Assembly (NCBI RefSeq): GCF_040438925.1
Contig: NZ_CP159258.1
Coordinates: forward strand, 2,308,001 to 2,372,000
Origin: Pseudomonas sp. MYb327
GTDB taxonomy: Bacteria; Pseudomonadota; Gammaproteobacteria; Pseudomonadales; Pseudomonadaceae
Direction of reading: 5' to 3'
Length of the DNA: 64,000 bases
Translations under genes and position numbers: made by a program
Part shown: piece by piece, positions 54,923-62,907 of the stretch
How positions within the stretch are numbered: position 1 is the first letter of the stretch
Layout: every line of letters starts with the position of its first letter
Notes under the pieces: generated by a model
Told to the model about the DNA's origin: nothing
What the model saw: the letters and a program-made list of their open reading frames with translations, nothing else
The model's database searches: none

Positions 54923-56020
54923 ATGAAAATGTTTGGCAGGACTCTGCTGACACTGTCCTTATTGGGCGCAATTGCCACGGGCGCCCAGGCCAATGACAAG
55001 GTTCTGCGCGTCTATAACTGGTCGGATTACATTGCCCCGGATACCGTCAAGAAGTTCGAAGACGAGACCGGTATCCAGGTGACCTACGATGTGTTCGACA
55101 GCAACGAAACCCTTGAAGCACGCCTGCTCGCAGGCAAATCCGGCTACGACATCGTCGTGCCGTCCAACAGTTTTCTGGCCAAGCAGATCAAGGCTGGTGT
55201 CTATCAGGAACTGGACAAATCCAAACTGTCGAATTGGAAAAACCTCAATACGGTACTGCTGAAAAACGCCTCCGCCAGCGACCCGGATAACGGCCATGCC
55301 TTCCCGTATATGTGGGGTTCGATCGGCATCGGCTTCAACCCGGACAAGGTCAAGGAAGTGCTCGGCACCAACGCCCCGACCAATTCCTGGGACCTGTTGT
55401 TCAAACCGGAAAACGCTGAAAAGCTCAAAGCCTGCGGCATCAGTTTCCTCGATTCGCCGACCGAGATGATCCCGGCCGCCCTGCACTACCTGGGCTACCC
55501 GGTGAACGATCAGGACAAGGCGCACATCGCTGAAGCCGAAGCGCTGTTCATGAAGATTCGCCCGTCGGTGGCGTATTTCCATTCATCGAAATACATCTCC
55601 GACCTGGCTAACGGGAATATCTGCGTGGCCGTCGGTTACTCCGGCGACGTGCTGCAAGCCAAGGCCCGCGCCGAGGAAGCCGGGGACAAGGTGAAGATCG
55701 ACTACAGCATTCCGAAGGAAGGTGCCGGCAGTTTTTACGACATGGTTGCCATTCCGCGTGATGCCGCCAACGTCGAGAACGCCTACCTGTTCATGAATTT
55801 CCTGATGCGTCCCGACATCATCGCCGAGATCACCAACAACATCGGCTACAGCAACGCCAACGCAGCGGCCACGCCGTTGGTGGATGAAGCGATTCGCAAC
55901 GATCCGGGCTCGTACCCGCCAGAAGCGGTGATGGCAACGTTGTATGCCATTCCTGACCAGCCGATTGCCGTGCAGCGGATCATGACTCGGGGTTGGACCA
56001 AGGTGAAACTCGGAAAATAA
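54923..56020 (+). CDS. Polyamine-binding periplasmic protein (SpuD/PotF-like)
   Basis: A 365-residue exported protein with a signal peptide (1-23, ending TGAQA-ND). The mature N-terminus [20 protein letters not shown] is the family mark, with the Trp and Asp that line the ligand pocket of PotF. YPYMWG-type segment [17 protein letters not shown] and [20 protein letters not shown] also fit. It captures putrescine or spermidine for SpuFGH. The start follows TGGAG. Putrescine versus spermidine preference cannot be read reliably by eye, so no spuD or spuE symbol is given. Confidence 0.9.
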   Translation: MKMFGRTLLTLSLLGAIATGAQANDKVLRVYNWSDYIAPDTVKKFEDETGIQVTYDVFDSNETLEARLLAGKSGYDIVVPSNSFLAKQIKAGVYQELDKSKLSNWKNLNTVLLKNASASDPDNGHAFPYMWGSIGIGFNPDKVKEVLGTNAPTNSWDLLFKPENAEKLKACGISFLDSPTEMIPAALHYLGYPVNDQDKAHIAEAEALFMKIRPSVAYFHSSKYISDLANGNICVAVGYSGDVLQAKARAEEAGDKVKIDYSIPKEGAGSFYDMVAIPRDAANVENAYLFMNFLMRPDIIAEITNNIGYSNANAAATPLVDEAIRNDPGSYPPEAVMATLYAIPDQPIAVQRIMTRGWTKVKLGK

Positions 56021-56040
56021 TCGCTGAAGCGCAAGGTGCT

Positions 56041-56113
56041 ATCGCCAGCAAGCCGACTCCTACAATGGTCCCTGACCGAATACATCTCCTGTAGGAGCCG
56101 GCTTACTGGCGAT
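56041..56113. repeat. REPIN (GTAGGAGC type, imperfect)
   Basis: ATCGCCAGCAAGCCGACTCC plus TACA is mirrored by TGTAGGAGCCGGCTTACTGG and CGAT. It follows the binding-protein gene. Confidence 0.82.
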
Positions 56114-56217
56114 GAGGCCCTATCATTCAACACACAAATCAGATCAACCATTTCTATACATGCAGCGCCTTACCACCGCTGCATCGCTCACCTGGCTCCT
56201 CGGTTATGGTGAAGTTT

Positions 56218-56240
56218 GGCGCCCTCGGGCGCCTTTTTTT
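56218..56240 (+). terminator. Plus-strand rho-independent terminator, not adjacent to a gene end
   Basis: GGCGCCC-TC-GGGCGCC followed by seven T. It is about 200 bases past the binding-protein stop, with a REPIN in between. It may end that transcript or a short RNA starting near 56165 (a -10-like TATACA is at 56155-56160). Confidence 0.75.
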
Positions 56241-56248
56241 GTTCGGGA

Positions 56249-56788
56249 TCAGGCGCTGCCCAACGGCCACTCGGCCAACGCGCGATAACGGCCCTTGTGC
56301 GATTCGAACAGGGTGAAGCGATCGGCTCGCAGGATAAATTCGGGGGGCGTAGCAGATTCGGGAACCGGTGCCCGATAGTCACGCGCCAAGGTCAAATGCG
56401 GGCGAAATTCCCGTGGCGCATCTTCCAGGCCAAACGGCGACAACGCTTGCTCCAGGTCATACACCAACCGCAACAACGCCGGCGATGTCTGCCCGGGCAC
56501 CAGCACCAACACCCCGGCCCTGCGCCAGACATCCAGGCGATCAAGCTCCACGGTCAAACGTTCGTCCGGTGTACGCACAGACGCGACGGCCGTGCAGATG
56601 TCCGCCATCTGCGCGATTCCGACCGCGCCCAGAAACTTCAGGGTCAGATGAAAATTCTCAACCGGCACCGGGCGACCGATGCGCAGTTGCAAATCGCTGC
56701 GCCATTGGGCGATGGCCTTTTGTAGTGGCGGTGCGCAGTCCAGCGCGAAAAACAGCCGTTTGAACGGTTCATGGGATTGTTCATTCAT
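56249..56788 (-). CDS. thpR: RNA 2',3'-cyclic phosphodiesterase (2'-5' RNA ligase family)
   Basis: A 179-residue protein with the two HxTx motifs that define the 2H phosphoesterase family: HLTLKFLGAVG near residue 48 and HLTLARDY near 132. RLFFALDCAPPLQKAIAQW is the usual N-terminus. ThpR opens 2',3'-cyclic phosphates on RNA and can join tRNA halves in vitro. ATG at 56788 is chosen over GTG at 56797. It is a lone gene; its physiological role is not settled. Confidence 0.9.
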   Translation of the reverse strand: MNEQSHEPFKRLFFALDCAPPLQKAIAQWRSDLQLRIGRPVPVENFHLTLKFLGAVGIAQMADICTAVASVRTPDERLTVELDRLDVWRRAGVLVLVPGQTSPALLRLVYDLEQALSPFGLEDAPREFRPHLTLARDYRAPVPESATPPEFILRADRFTLFESHKGRYRALAEWPLGSA

Positions 56789-56848
56789 GCAGGACACCTC
56801 AGCGGGTTACCGCATGAGTGTACAAAGGAAAACTGCACAGGGATAAAC

Positions 56849-56866
56849 CTGTGGCGAGGGAGCTTG
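56849..56866. repeat. REP half, broken
   Basis: CTGTGGCGAGGGAGCTTGG matches the first arm of the GTGGCGAG-type REP and then stops abruptly, joining a coding remnant. Suggests insertion or deletion at this point. Confidence 0.6.
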
Positions 56867-56867
56867 G

Positions 56868-57032
56868 TGGGCCGCGCCGCCTGAGCCCGGTCAGGACGAA
56901 ATGCAGCTGGAATGGGGCTGGCTGGTGCATTACAGCGAAGGCGAACCGCGATTCGAGTTCATCCGCGAGCGCCCGACCGATCTCGAAATCCGCAATCGCA
57001 AAAGTTGCAGGATCACCCCGGCGGCGGAGTGA
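56868..57032 (+). pseudogene. Gene remnant (C-terminal fragment) next to a broken REP
   Basis: An open frame from the REP edge to the TGA at 57030-57032 reads WAAPPEPGQDEMQLEWGWLV then HYSEGEPRFEFIRERPTDLE and ends IRNRKSCRITPAAE. It looks protein-like (charged and balanced) but has no ribosome site. The internal ATG at 56901 would give only 43 residues. It could be the tail of a gene cut off by the REP. I do not recognise the family. Confidence 0.45.
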
Positions 57033-57046
57033 TCCGCGATATCAGC

Positions 57047-57400
57047 TCAAGCCTTAACGATCATTTCAAAACCGCCGAAAATCATCCGCTGGCCGTCGAA
57101 CGGCGCTGGATTGACGTCCGGTTGTACCCTCGGATCGGTCATCAGTTTCGCCATTCCGGCATCACGGGTGGGCTTGTCCGGCCAGATGATCCAGGAAAAC
57201 ACCACGGTTTCGTCCTCCTTGAGTTTCACTGCCATGGGAAACGAGGTCACCTTGCCGTCGGGAACGTCGTCGCCCCAGCATTCGGCGAGGCTGAGCGCGC
57301 CGTTCTCGATGAAAATGCCGGCGGCCATCTCGGCGTGCTTCTTGAATTTCTCCCGGTTGGCCGTGGGTACGGCAATGACAAAGCCATCAACATAAGACAT
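57047..57400 (-). CDS. DUF1428 family protein
   Basis: A 117-residue soluble protein with the DUF1428 pattern: MSYVDGFVIAVPTANREKF at the start, WGDDVPDGKVTSFPMAVK, and VVFSWIIWPDKPTRDAGMAK, ending in FDGQRMIFGGFEMIV. The fold is a dimeric alpha/beta barrel (related to the EthD/YciI class), function unknown. GAGGAGA before the ATG at 57400 sets the start. It is 16 bases downstream of the lipoprotein gene on the same strand, so probably co-transcribed. Confidence 0.88.
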   Translation of the reverse strand: MSYVDGFVIAVPTANREKFKKHAEMAAGIFIENGALSLAECWGDDVPDGKVTSFPMAVKLKEDETVVFSWIIWPDKPTRDAGMAKLMTDPRVQPDVNPAPFDGQRMIFGGFEMIVKA

Positions 57401-57416
57401 GAGAGTTCTCCTCGGT

Positions 57417-58484
57417 TCATGGGGTGATCCGCTGGTTAGTCGACTGAGTCGGACTCCAATCGACAGAGCCGCCATCCGGACCGACCGACGGTTCGGCGCT
57501 CTGCGCCAGGTTCCCTTCGATCTGCGCCGCCATGTACAAGGTGCCCGCCATCACCCCGGTGGTCGGGTTCTGCACCAGTTTCGTCCAGGCTTTGTCGAAC
57601 GTGTTGCCCAGGCTACTGCGGATCAGCGCTTCGCTGTCCGGCCGGTCGTTGGCCTGGATGATCGCCCGAACGCCCGCCACCCCTACGGAGATCAACGCAC
57701 CGGCCAGCTTTCCGGCGACCGCCGCTACCGCACTGGCTGCCCCGCGCGGGGCCATCTCGGCTTCCATCCGTTGACTGGCACGCTTGGCCACTGGCGCCAT
57801 GGCGGTGTCAGTCGAACCGACGCCCTTGTCGCCACCTGCCTTGTGGACCTTGTCTACCAGCGCCGCGTACGCAGGCAGCGCGGTCAGTTGCTCGGTGTGT
57901 ACGACTTGATAGAGCGACGCATCCCTGGCGGCTGGCGGCCCAAGTGCAATCGCCGGGACTTTCTGGATGCGGCCATTGAGCTGAGCCATTGGCACACCAT
58001 GACGCTGGGAGATCTTTTGCAGTTCTTCCTTGAGAATGTCCACGTAGAACGCCGCCGCCAGGCTCAGGATCGCATCCGGATCAACCTCCAGCGCCGCCGG
58101 GGCGAGCACTTTTTCCTGATACTTCTCCAGCAAATATTCGGCGAGGCGCTTTGCCGAGGCATCTTGCTCGTCTTTGTTACTACTGATGTTGTACCAACTG
58201 ACCTTCATCGACAGCCATTCCTGAGTCCAGTAGCTGCTGAACCAGGGAATGAAGTTTTCTTCGGTCAGTTGATAGACCCGCGTGCGCCAGTAATCCATGG
58301 CCCCGCGCGCGTAGATTTTGGTCTGCTCGGTAGCTGATTGCGATGCGTCAATAATCTCCCGGTCTACTTGCTGCCAGGTGCTCGGGGATATCATGACCTG
58401 CGGCACTTCCACAGGGGCACGCGGGGCCGTGGCGCATCCCGCCAACACCACCAGCACGGCGACGATCAGCGAACGCAGGTTCAA
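57417..58484 (-). CDS. Predicted lipoprotein of unknown function
   Basis: A 355-residue protein with an N-terminal helix and lipobox (SLIVAVLVVLAGC, Cys at about 18). TTG at 58484 with AGGA nine bases upstream is the most sensible start because it places the signal peptide at the N-terminus; the frame stays open to 58607. Residues about 50-110 are rich in Trp and Tyr (IPWFSSYWTQEWLSMKVSWY), and about 215-285 hold an Ala/Gly-rich hydrophobic stretch (AASAVAAVAGKLAGALISVG) that may be a membrane-active hairpin. I do not recognise the family. It is followed by the DUF1428 gene. Confidence 0.7.
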   Translation of the reverse strand: MNLRSLIVAVLVVLAGCATAPRAPVEVPQVMISPSTWQQVDREIIDASQSATEQTKIYARGAMDYWRTRVYQLTEENFIPWFSSYWTQEWLSMKVSWYNISSNKDEQDASAKRLAEYLLEKYQEKVLAPAALEVDPDAILSLAAAFYVDILKEELQKISQRHGVPMAQLNGRIQKVPAIALGPPAARDASLYQVVHTEQLTALPAYAALVDKVHKAGGDKGVGSTDTAMAPVAKRASQRMEAEMAPRGAASAVAAVAGKLAGALISVGVAGVRAIIQANDRPDSEALIRSSLGNTFDKAWTKLVQNPTTGVMAGTLYMAAQIEGNLAQSAEPSVGPDGGSVDWSPTQSTNQRITP

Positions 58485-58704
58485 GGTCGCGATTTCCTGA
58501 AGTCGGTTCCGGGCGGATTGTCCGGGTTTGAAAATGCCCTGATTTGAGTATAGGTGGCAGCAGATCGGGCCAACAAAAACGCCACTGAATTCGACCATCA
58601 CTGCCATCGATATTCACCATCGTCACGAATGCCTTCCGCCCAACAGTCGTCAGCGTAGGATCACTTCCAACCCAACACGAAACCCTGTAGCGGAGGGTCG
58701 AATC

Positions 58705-58797
58705 ATGCTAATCCATCTCCTGACTTGCCTGGCCCTGACGGCCTTCACGTTGAGCGCATTTGCCTGGTTCGTCCTGTCCGAGGAGCGCACGTCATGA
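58705..58797 (+). CDS. 30-residue membrane peptide (short ORF)
   Basis: Reads MLIHLLTCLALTAFTLSAFA followed by WFVLSEERTS. It has a single hydrophobic helix and a strong GGAGGG ribosome site eight bases upstream. Its stop overlaps the start of the next gene as ATGA. The tight coupling and good ribosome site support real translation. Function unknown. Confidence 0.6.
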   Translation: MLIHLLTCLALTAFTLSAFAWFVLSEERTS

Positions 58798-59054
58798 TCC
58801 AGCACGTCACCCTTTCCGTCAGCTTCCCGGTGTTCGGCACCAACTACTACTCGCAGACTTTCGAGTCTCGTAAAGTGTTGACCCTGGTATTCGACGAAAA
58901 ATTCGAGGACATGCTGATTCCGTCGGCCGGCAACCACTTCAACAACGAAGTGGTCGGGCTCAACGATCAGTTTCGCTTTCTGAATGACGTACTCGCCGAG
59001 CATTTGCTGGCGACCGAACTCGCCAACAGCGCCCATCGGAATCAGTATTTCTGA
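58794..59054 (+). CDS. Small hypothetical protein (86 residues)
   Basis: Begins MIQHVTLSVSFPVFGTNYYS and ends in LANSAHRNQYF. It is soluble, with alternating hydrophobic residues suggesting beta strands followed by a helix (LNDVLAEHLLATELANSAH). The start overlaps the stop of the 30-residue membrane peptide gene (ATGA) and has GAGGAG upstream, so the two are translated together. An upstream in-frame start at 58725 would overlap the peptide gene and is less likely. No known motif. Confidence 0.65.
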   Translation: MIQHVTLSVSFPVFGTNYYSQTFESRKVLTLVFDEKFEDMLIPSAGNHFNNEVVGLNDQFRFLNDVLAEHLLATELANSAHRNQYF

Positions 59055-59122
59055 GGCGTGACATCAACGATATAACCATTGCCTGAATGTCGAACGACAG
59101 AATGGAAATAACGGGTCAGATG

Positions 59123-60016
59123 TTAATAAGAGGTACAAACATCCCTCAGGCACACCCGTAACCATCGATGCACGGGATCGGCATTCAGTCGAGGATGCCA
59201 GATCATCGCCACGGTAAATTCCGGCAATGACAGTGGCAGCATAAAGCTGTGCATGCCGGACCGCAGGTTGGCCGTATGCCGCTCGGGCACGGTGGCAATC
59301 AGATCGCTGGACCGCGCCAGCGCCAATGCGGTCGAGAATCCGGACACGACGGTGACTATCTGCCGCTCAAGTTCAAGCCGCTCCAGCGCTTCATCAATCG
59401 CCCCTTTGTCTAAACCTCGCCGCGACACGCTGATATGGCGCCCCGCCGCGTAACGCGCAGGCGTGACCTCGCCAAGGCTCAACGAATGTCCCGCACTCAC
59501 CACGCCGATCAAGCGGTCGCGGAACAGACCCTGAGTGTGCAACTCCGGGCTCGCGGCCTTGCCCACTACGCCGGTTTCCAGATCGACCGTCCCGTCACGC
59601 AGTCCTGCGCTGTCCTTGTCCGGCTTATGGATGAAGCGCAGGCGCACGCCCGGTGCCTCTGAAGCCACGCGGGCGATCAAGGCCGAGCCAAAGTTTTCGA
59701 CGAATCCTTCACGGGTGCGCAGCGTGAAGGTGCGCACCACTTGCTTGAGGTCGGGCTGCTCGGCCGGGCGCAGCACGGCTTCAACATCTTGTGTCAGTTG
59801 GCTGACCCGTTCGCGCAATTCGAGTGCTCGCGGCGTCGGTACCAGACCGCGCCCGGCCCGGACCAGCAACGGATCGCCGGTGGTCTCGCGCAAACGCGCC
59901 AGCGCCCGGCTCATTGCCGAAGGGCTCAGGCGCAAGCGTTTCGCCGCGCCGGCCACGCTGCCTTCGGCCAACAGGACATCAAGGGTGATCAACAAGTTGA
60001 AATCAGGAATGGACAT
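59123..60016 (-). CDS. LysR-type transcriptional regulator
   Basis: A 297-residue regulator. The N-terminal winged helix-turn-helix has FNLLITLDVLLAEGSVAGAA and RLSPSAMSRALARLRETTGD, the LysR signature; the effector domain follows from about 90. It is divergent from an MFS drug-type exporter, which it probably controls through the long interrupted palindrome between them. The ATG at 60016 gives the usual N-terminus; the frame open to 60055 would reach into the palindrome. Effector unknown. Confidence 0.9.
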   Translation of the reverse strand: MSIPDFNLLITLDVLLAEGSVAGAAKRLRLSPSAMSRALARLRETTGDPLLVRAGRGLVPTPRALELRERVSQLTQDVEAVLRPAEQPDLKQVVRTFTLRTREGFVENFGSALIARVASEAPGVRLRFIHKPDKDSAGLRDGTVDLETGVVGKAASPELHTQGLFRDRLIGVVSAGHSLSLGEVTPARYAAGRHISVSRRGLDKGAIDEALERLELERQIVTVVSGFSTALALARSSDLIATVPERHTANLRSGMHSFMLPLSLPEFTVAMIWHPRLNADPVHRWLRVCLRDVCTSY

Positions 60017-60037
60017 GCAGTGCCCCGCGTCGATGTG

Positions 60038-60089
60038 ACATGGCGTTTGACGCACGTATTAGGTGCAAGTGGTGCGTCTTCCGCCATGT
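60038..60089. promoter_or_regulatory. Long interrupted palindrome between LysR and MFS genes
   Basis: ACATGGCG-TTT-GACGCAC (60038-60055) is mirrored by GTGCGTC-TTC-CGCCATGT (60072-60089); 15 of 18 arm positions pair, around a 16-base centre. It fits a binding site for a LysR tetramer or a strong cruciform/hairpin. Confidence 0.65.
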
Positions 60090-60150
60090 TAGGCGCGGGC
60101 GTAGATTTCTGATAGCTCCAATCCCGAGCGATCAGAAAAAGAGGGTTTGC

Positions 60151-61569
60151 ATGATTTCCACAACGGCAATCGTACAAGGAGCGCAGCAGACGCGGGCGGG
60201 GCGCTGGGCGCTGGCCAGTTTGTCGCTGTCGATGTTGCTCTCCTCACTCGGCACCAGCATCGCCAATGTAGGCTTGCCGACGCTGGCCCAAGCGTTCAAC
60301 GCCTCCTTTGCGCAGGTGCAATGGATCGTCCTCGCCTATCTACTTGCCATCACCACACTGATCGTCAGCGTCGGCCGTCTCGGCGACCTGACCGGTCGTC
60401 GCCGGCTCTTGATGATCGGTATTGGTCTGTTCACCCTGGCTTCAGCCCTGTGTGGCCTGGCGCCCAGCCTCGGACTGCTGATTGGCGCCCGCGCGCTGCA
60501 AGGCCTCGGCGCAGCGATCATGATGGCGCTGACCATGGCATTGGTGGGCGAAACAGTGCCAAAAGAACAAACCGGCAGCGCCATGGGCTTGCTTGGCACG
60601 ATGTCGGCTATCGGCACCGCGCTGGGGCCTTCGCTCGGGGGCTTGTTGATCGCTGGATTGGGTTGGCGGGCGATGTTTTTGATCAGCATCCCTCTGGGTT
60701 TGCTGACGTTGTTCCTTGCTCACCGCCACTTGCCTGCCGACCACCTGAAGCCGAAAACCGCCCGCGTCGGTTTCGACCCAATCGGCACCCTGGTGTTGAC
60801 CCTGACACTTGCCGCGTACGCGCTGGCCATGACCCTGGGGCGCGGTCATTTCGGTGCGCTGAATATCGGGCTGCTATTGGTGGCTTTCCTGGGTGCAGGC
60901 CTGTTTGCAAGGGTGGAGGCGCGGGTCGTCGCACCGCTGATTCGAATGGCCATGTTCCGCGACCTGCAGCTCAGTGGCAGCCTGGCCATGAGTCTGCTGG
61001 TGACGACGGTGATGATGGCGACGCTGGTGGTCGGGCCGTTCTATCTGTCGCAGGCGCTTGGATTGGAAGCCGTTTCGCTTGGATTGGTGATGTCGGTCGG
61101 TCCGCTGGTCGCCGCGTTCACCGGGGTGCCCGCCGGACGAATTGCCGACCGTTTCGGCGCCCGTTGCATGACGCTCGCCGGGCTCTTCGCCCTCGCCCTC
61201 GGCTGCTTTGCGCTGTCGGTGCTGCCGCAGACGCTGGGTGTGGGCGGTTACATTGCGCCCATGGTGGCCATCACCCTGGGCTATGCGGTGTTCCAGACCG
61301 CCAACAACGCCGCCGTCATGGCCGATGTGCAGCCGGATCAACGAGGTGTGGTTTCTGGCCTGCTCAATGTGTCGCGCAATCTGGGACTGATCACCGGCGC
61401 ATCGGCATTGGGCGCGGTGTTCGCCCTCTCATCGGCAACGGAGGAGATCAGCGCCGCACACCCACAGGCAGTGGGTAGCGGCATGCGCATGACCTTTATG
61501 GTCGCGCTGGTCCTGATTGTCGTTGCCTGCTGCATTGCGATGGCTTGTCGACGCAACAAGCCCGCTTGA
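60151..61569 (+). CDS. MFS multidrug-type exporter, 14-helix (DHA2/EmrB-QacA) family
   Basis: A 472-residue inner-membrane protein. LGTSIANVGLPTLAQAF is the motif-D-type segment of helix 1 (usually LDxTIVNVALP; here the acidic residue is Gly-Thr-Ser), ITTLIVSVGRLGDLTGRRRL is motif A, and IGTALGPSLGGLLIAGLGW is motif C of drug:proton antiporters. A second motif-A-like segment is GVPAGRIADRFGARCM. It should export a toxic compound using the proton gradient. AGAGGG precedes the ATG at 60151. Divergent from the LysR regulator. Confidence 0.88.
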   Translation: MISTTAIVQGAQQTRAGRWALASLSLSMLLSSLGTSIANVGLPTLAQAFNASFAQVQWIVLAYLLAITTLIVSVGRLGDLTGRRRLLMIGIGLFTLASALCGLAPSLGLLIGARALQGLGAAIMMALTMALVGETVPKEQTGSAMGLLGTMSAIGTALGPSLGGLLIAGLGWRAMFLISIPLGLLTLFLAHRHLPADHLKPKTARVGFDPIGTLVLTLTLAAYALAMTLGRGHFGALNIGLLLVAFLGAGLFARVEARVVAPLIRMAMFRDLQLSGSLAMSLLVTTVMMATLVVGPFYLSQALGLEAVSLGLVMSVGPLVAAFTGVPAGRIADRFGARCMTLAGLFALALGCFALSVLPQTLGVGGYIAPMVAITLGYAVFQTANNAAVMADVQPDQRGVVSGLLNVSRNLGLITGASALGAVFALSSATEEISAAHPQAVGSGMRMTFMVALVLIVVACCIAMACRRNKPA

Positions 61570-61609
61570 ACCGTACAGTTCAGGCAGGCTCGCGTACAAC
61601 AAAAGGCGC

Positions 61610-61798
61610 TTACTTTTGCAGCACCACCAACGGCGTGTCTTTCTTGACGATGTAGGTCGCCAGCTCCGAACCTTTGCAGGTGCCGATATTCTTCGCTACA
61701 TGCGCAGTGCCAGCCGGTATGTACATCGAATCCCCCGCCTTTAACGTTATTGGCGGCTGCCCTTCGAGTTGATACTCGAAGGTGCCGGGCGGATACGT
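61610..61798 (-). pseudogene. Cupin-domain protein, C-terminal remnant
   Basis: On the minus strand the frame before the TAA at 61610-61612 reads TYPPGTFEYQLEGQPPITLK then AGDSMYIPAGTAHVAKNIGT and ends IVKKDTPLVVLQK, the second half of a small cupin barrel (G-D-x6-P-A-G-x-x-H). A TGA lies immediately upstream in frame (61801-61799) and no N-terminal half or ribosome site is present. The gene is broken. The rest of the gap to 61987 holds a 46-codon plus-strand ORF at 61815-61955 of doubtful nature and nothing else. Confidence 0.75.
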
Positions 61799-61987
61799 TC
61801 AGATACACGCGCTTATGTCGGAGGCCGATTCTTCCGCCCGAATCTGTCGAAAATCACCCACACGCATTGCCTTGAACGCACGACCGGCACCAGAGTGGTT
61901 TATCGAAGACCTCTCGCTCTTGACGGGTTTGCGGTCTGCGACTTTGGATTTCTAAGCGATACCGTTCGAACAGGCGAGGCGTTGCGC

Positions 61988-62761
61988 TCAGAGCGTCATG
62001 ATCGGCCTCAGCAACGCCTGCCCCTCATAGAGCGCCGACAAATAGCGCTCGCGCATGTCCTCGACGGTCATGCGCGAGGCGTGAGTGGTCAGCGTCAACG
62101 CCGCCTGCAACTGCCCTTCCCTGTCGATCAGCGGCACACTCAGCACCCGCATGCCGACTTCGTACTCCTGGTCCACCAGCACGTAACCGCGCTCGGCCGC
62201 CAAGGCGATTTCGTGGCGAACCTGCGCTTCATCGGTGAGGGTGTAAGGCGTGATCGCCCGTGGCGGATTACGCGCAAAATAGGCGCTGAGCGCCTCTTCG
62301 CCAAGACTGGCCAGCCACAATCGACCGCTACCCGTGCAATACATGGGCACCCGCGAACCCGGTCGAATCGACATCGAAGTGATGTGGCTGTAACGGCTGC
62401 GCACCACGTGCACGATGTCATCGCCATCGCGCACACCCACCGACACATGCTCCTGCGTGGTACGCGCCACCTGTTCGACGATGGGCCGCAGCATGCGTGG
62501 TAACACCGCCGAATCGACATACGCCTGGCCAATCCGCAAGGTCTTGGCGGTCAGCCAGTAATAGCGGCCATCGGTCTGCGCAAAATCGTCATGCACCAGC
62601 GTCAGCAAAAAACGCCGAGCGGCGCTTTGGGTCATGTCGGCCATGCGCGCCACTTCGGGCACGCTCAAGCGTGGATGTTCCTGGGAAAACAGCTGCAACA
62701 GCGCCAGGCCTTTTTGCAATCCGACGATCAAATCCCGTGGATGAATGGTGGGCTGCTTCAT
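61988..62761 (-). CDS. IclR-family transcriptional regulator
   Basis: A 257-residue regulator. The N-terminal winged helix has LVGLQKGLALLQLF, LSVPEVARMADMTQSAARRF; the C-terminal effector domain has RIGQAYVDSAVLPRML and VPMYCTGSGRLWLASL, typical of PcaR/PobR/CatR-like members that sense aromatic-acid intermediates. It is divergent from the shikimate-dehydrogenase-like gene. A repeated TGCGATTATC in the intergenic region is a likely operator. It probably controls the catabolic genes that continue past the right edge. Confidence 0.9.
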   Translation of the reverse strand: MKQPTIHPRDLIVGLQKGLALLQLFSQEHPRLSVPEVARMADMTQSAARRFLLTLVHDDFAQTDGRYYWLTAKTLRIGQAYVDSAVLPRMLRPIVEQVARTTQEHVSVGVRDGDDIVHVVRSRYSHITSMSIRPGSRVPMYCTGSGRLWLASLGEEALSAYFARNPPRAITPYTLTDEAQVRHEIALAAERGYVLVDQEYEVGMRVLSVPLIDREGQLQAALTLTTHASRMTVEDMRERYLSALYEGQALLRPIMTL

Positions 62762-62789
62762 CGTTATGAACTCTTAATTGCACAAAGGC

Positions 62790-62819
62790 TGCGATTATCG
62801 CACTGCCATTGCGATTATC
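62790..62819. promoter_or_regulatory. Direct repeat TGCGATTATC x2, probable IclR operator
   Basis: Two copies at 62790-62799 and 62810-62819, exactly 20 bases (about two helical turns) apart. The first is part of a palindrome GCGAT-T-ATCGC. It lies about 30 bases before the IclR gene start and about 90 before the divergent gene. Confidence 0.55.
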
Positions 62820-62907
62820 AACGTATTCACCCCTGCGCTTGATTGTTCGTCCTCATCCTCGCTTGCAGTATCGGCCCTACAACACAGCCAACAAGCGGGT
62901 ACATCAC

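Noticed and set aside
60147..61478. 443-codon frame overlapping the MFS gene
   Set aside because: Out-of-frame shadow, rich in Arg and Pro; the real frame has all transporter motifs.
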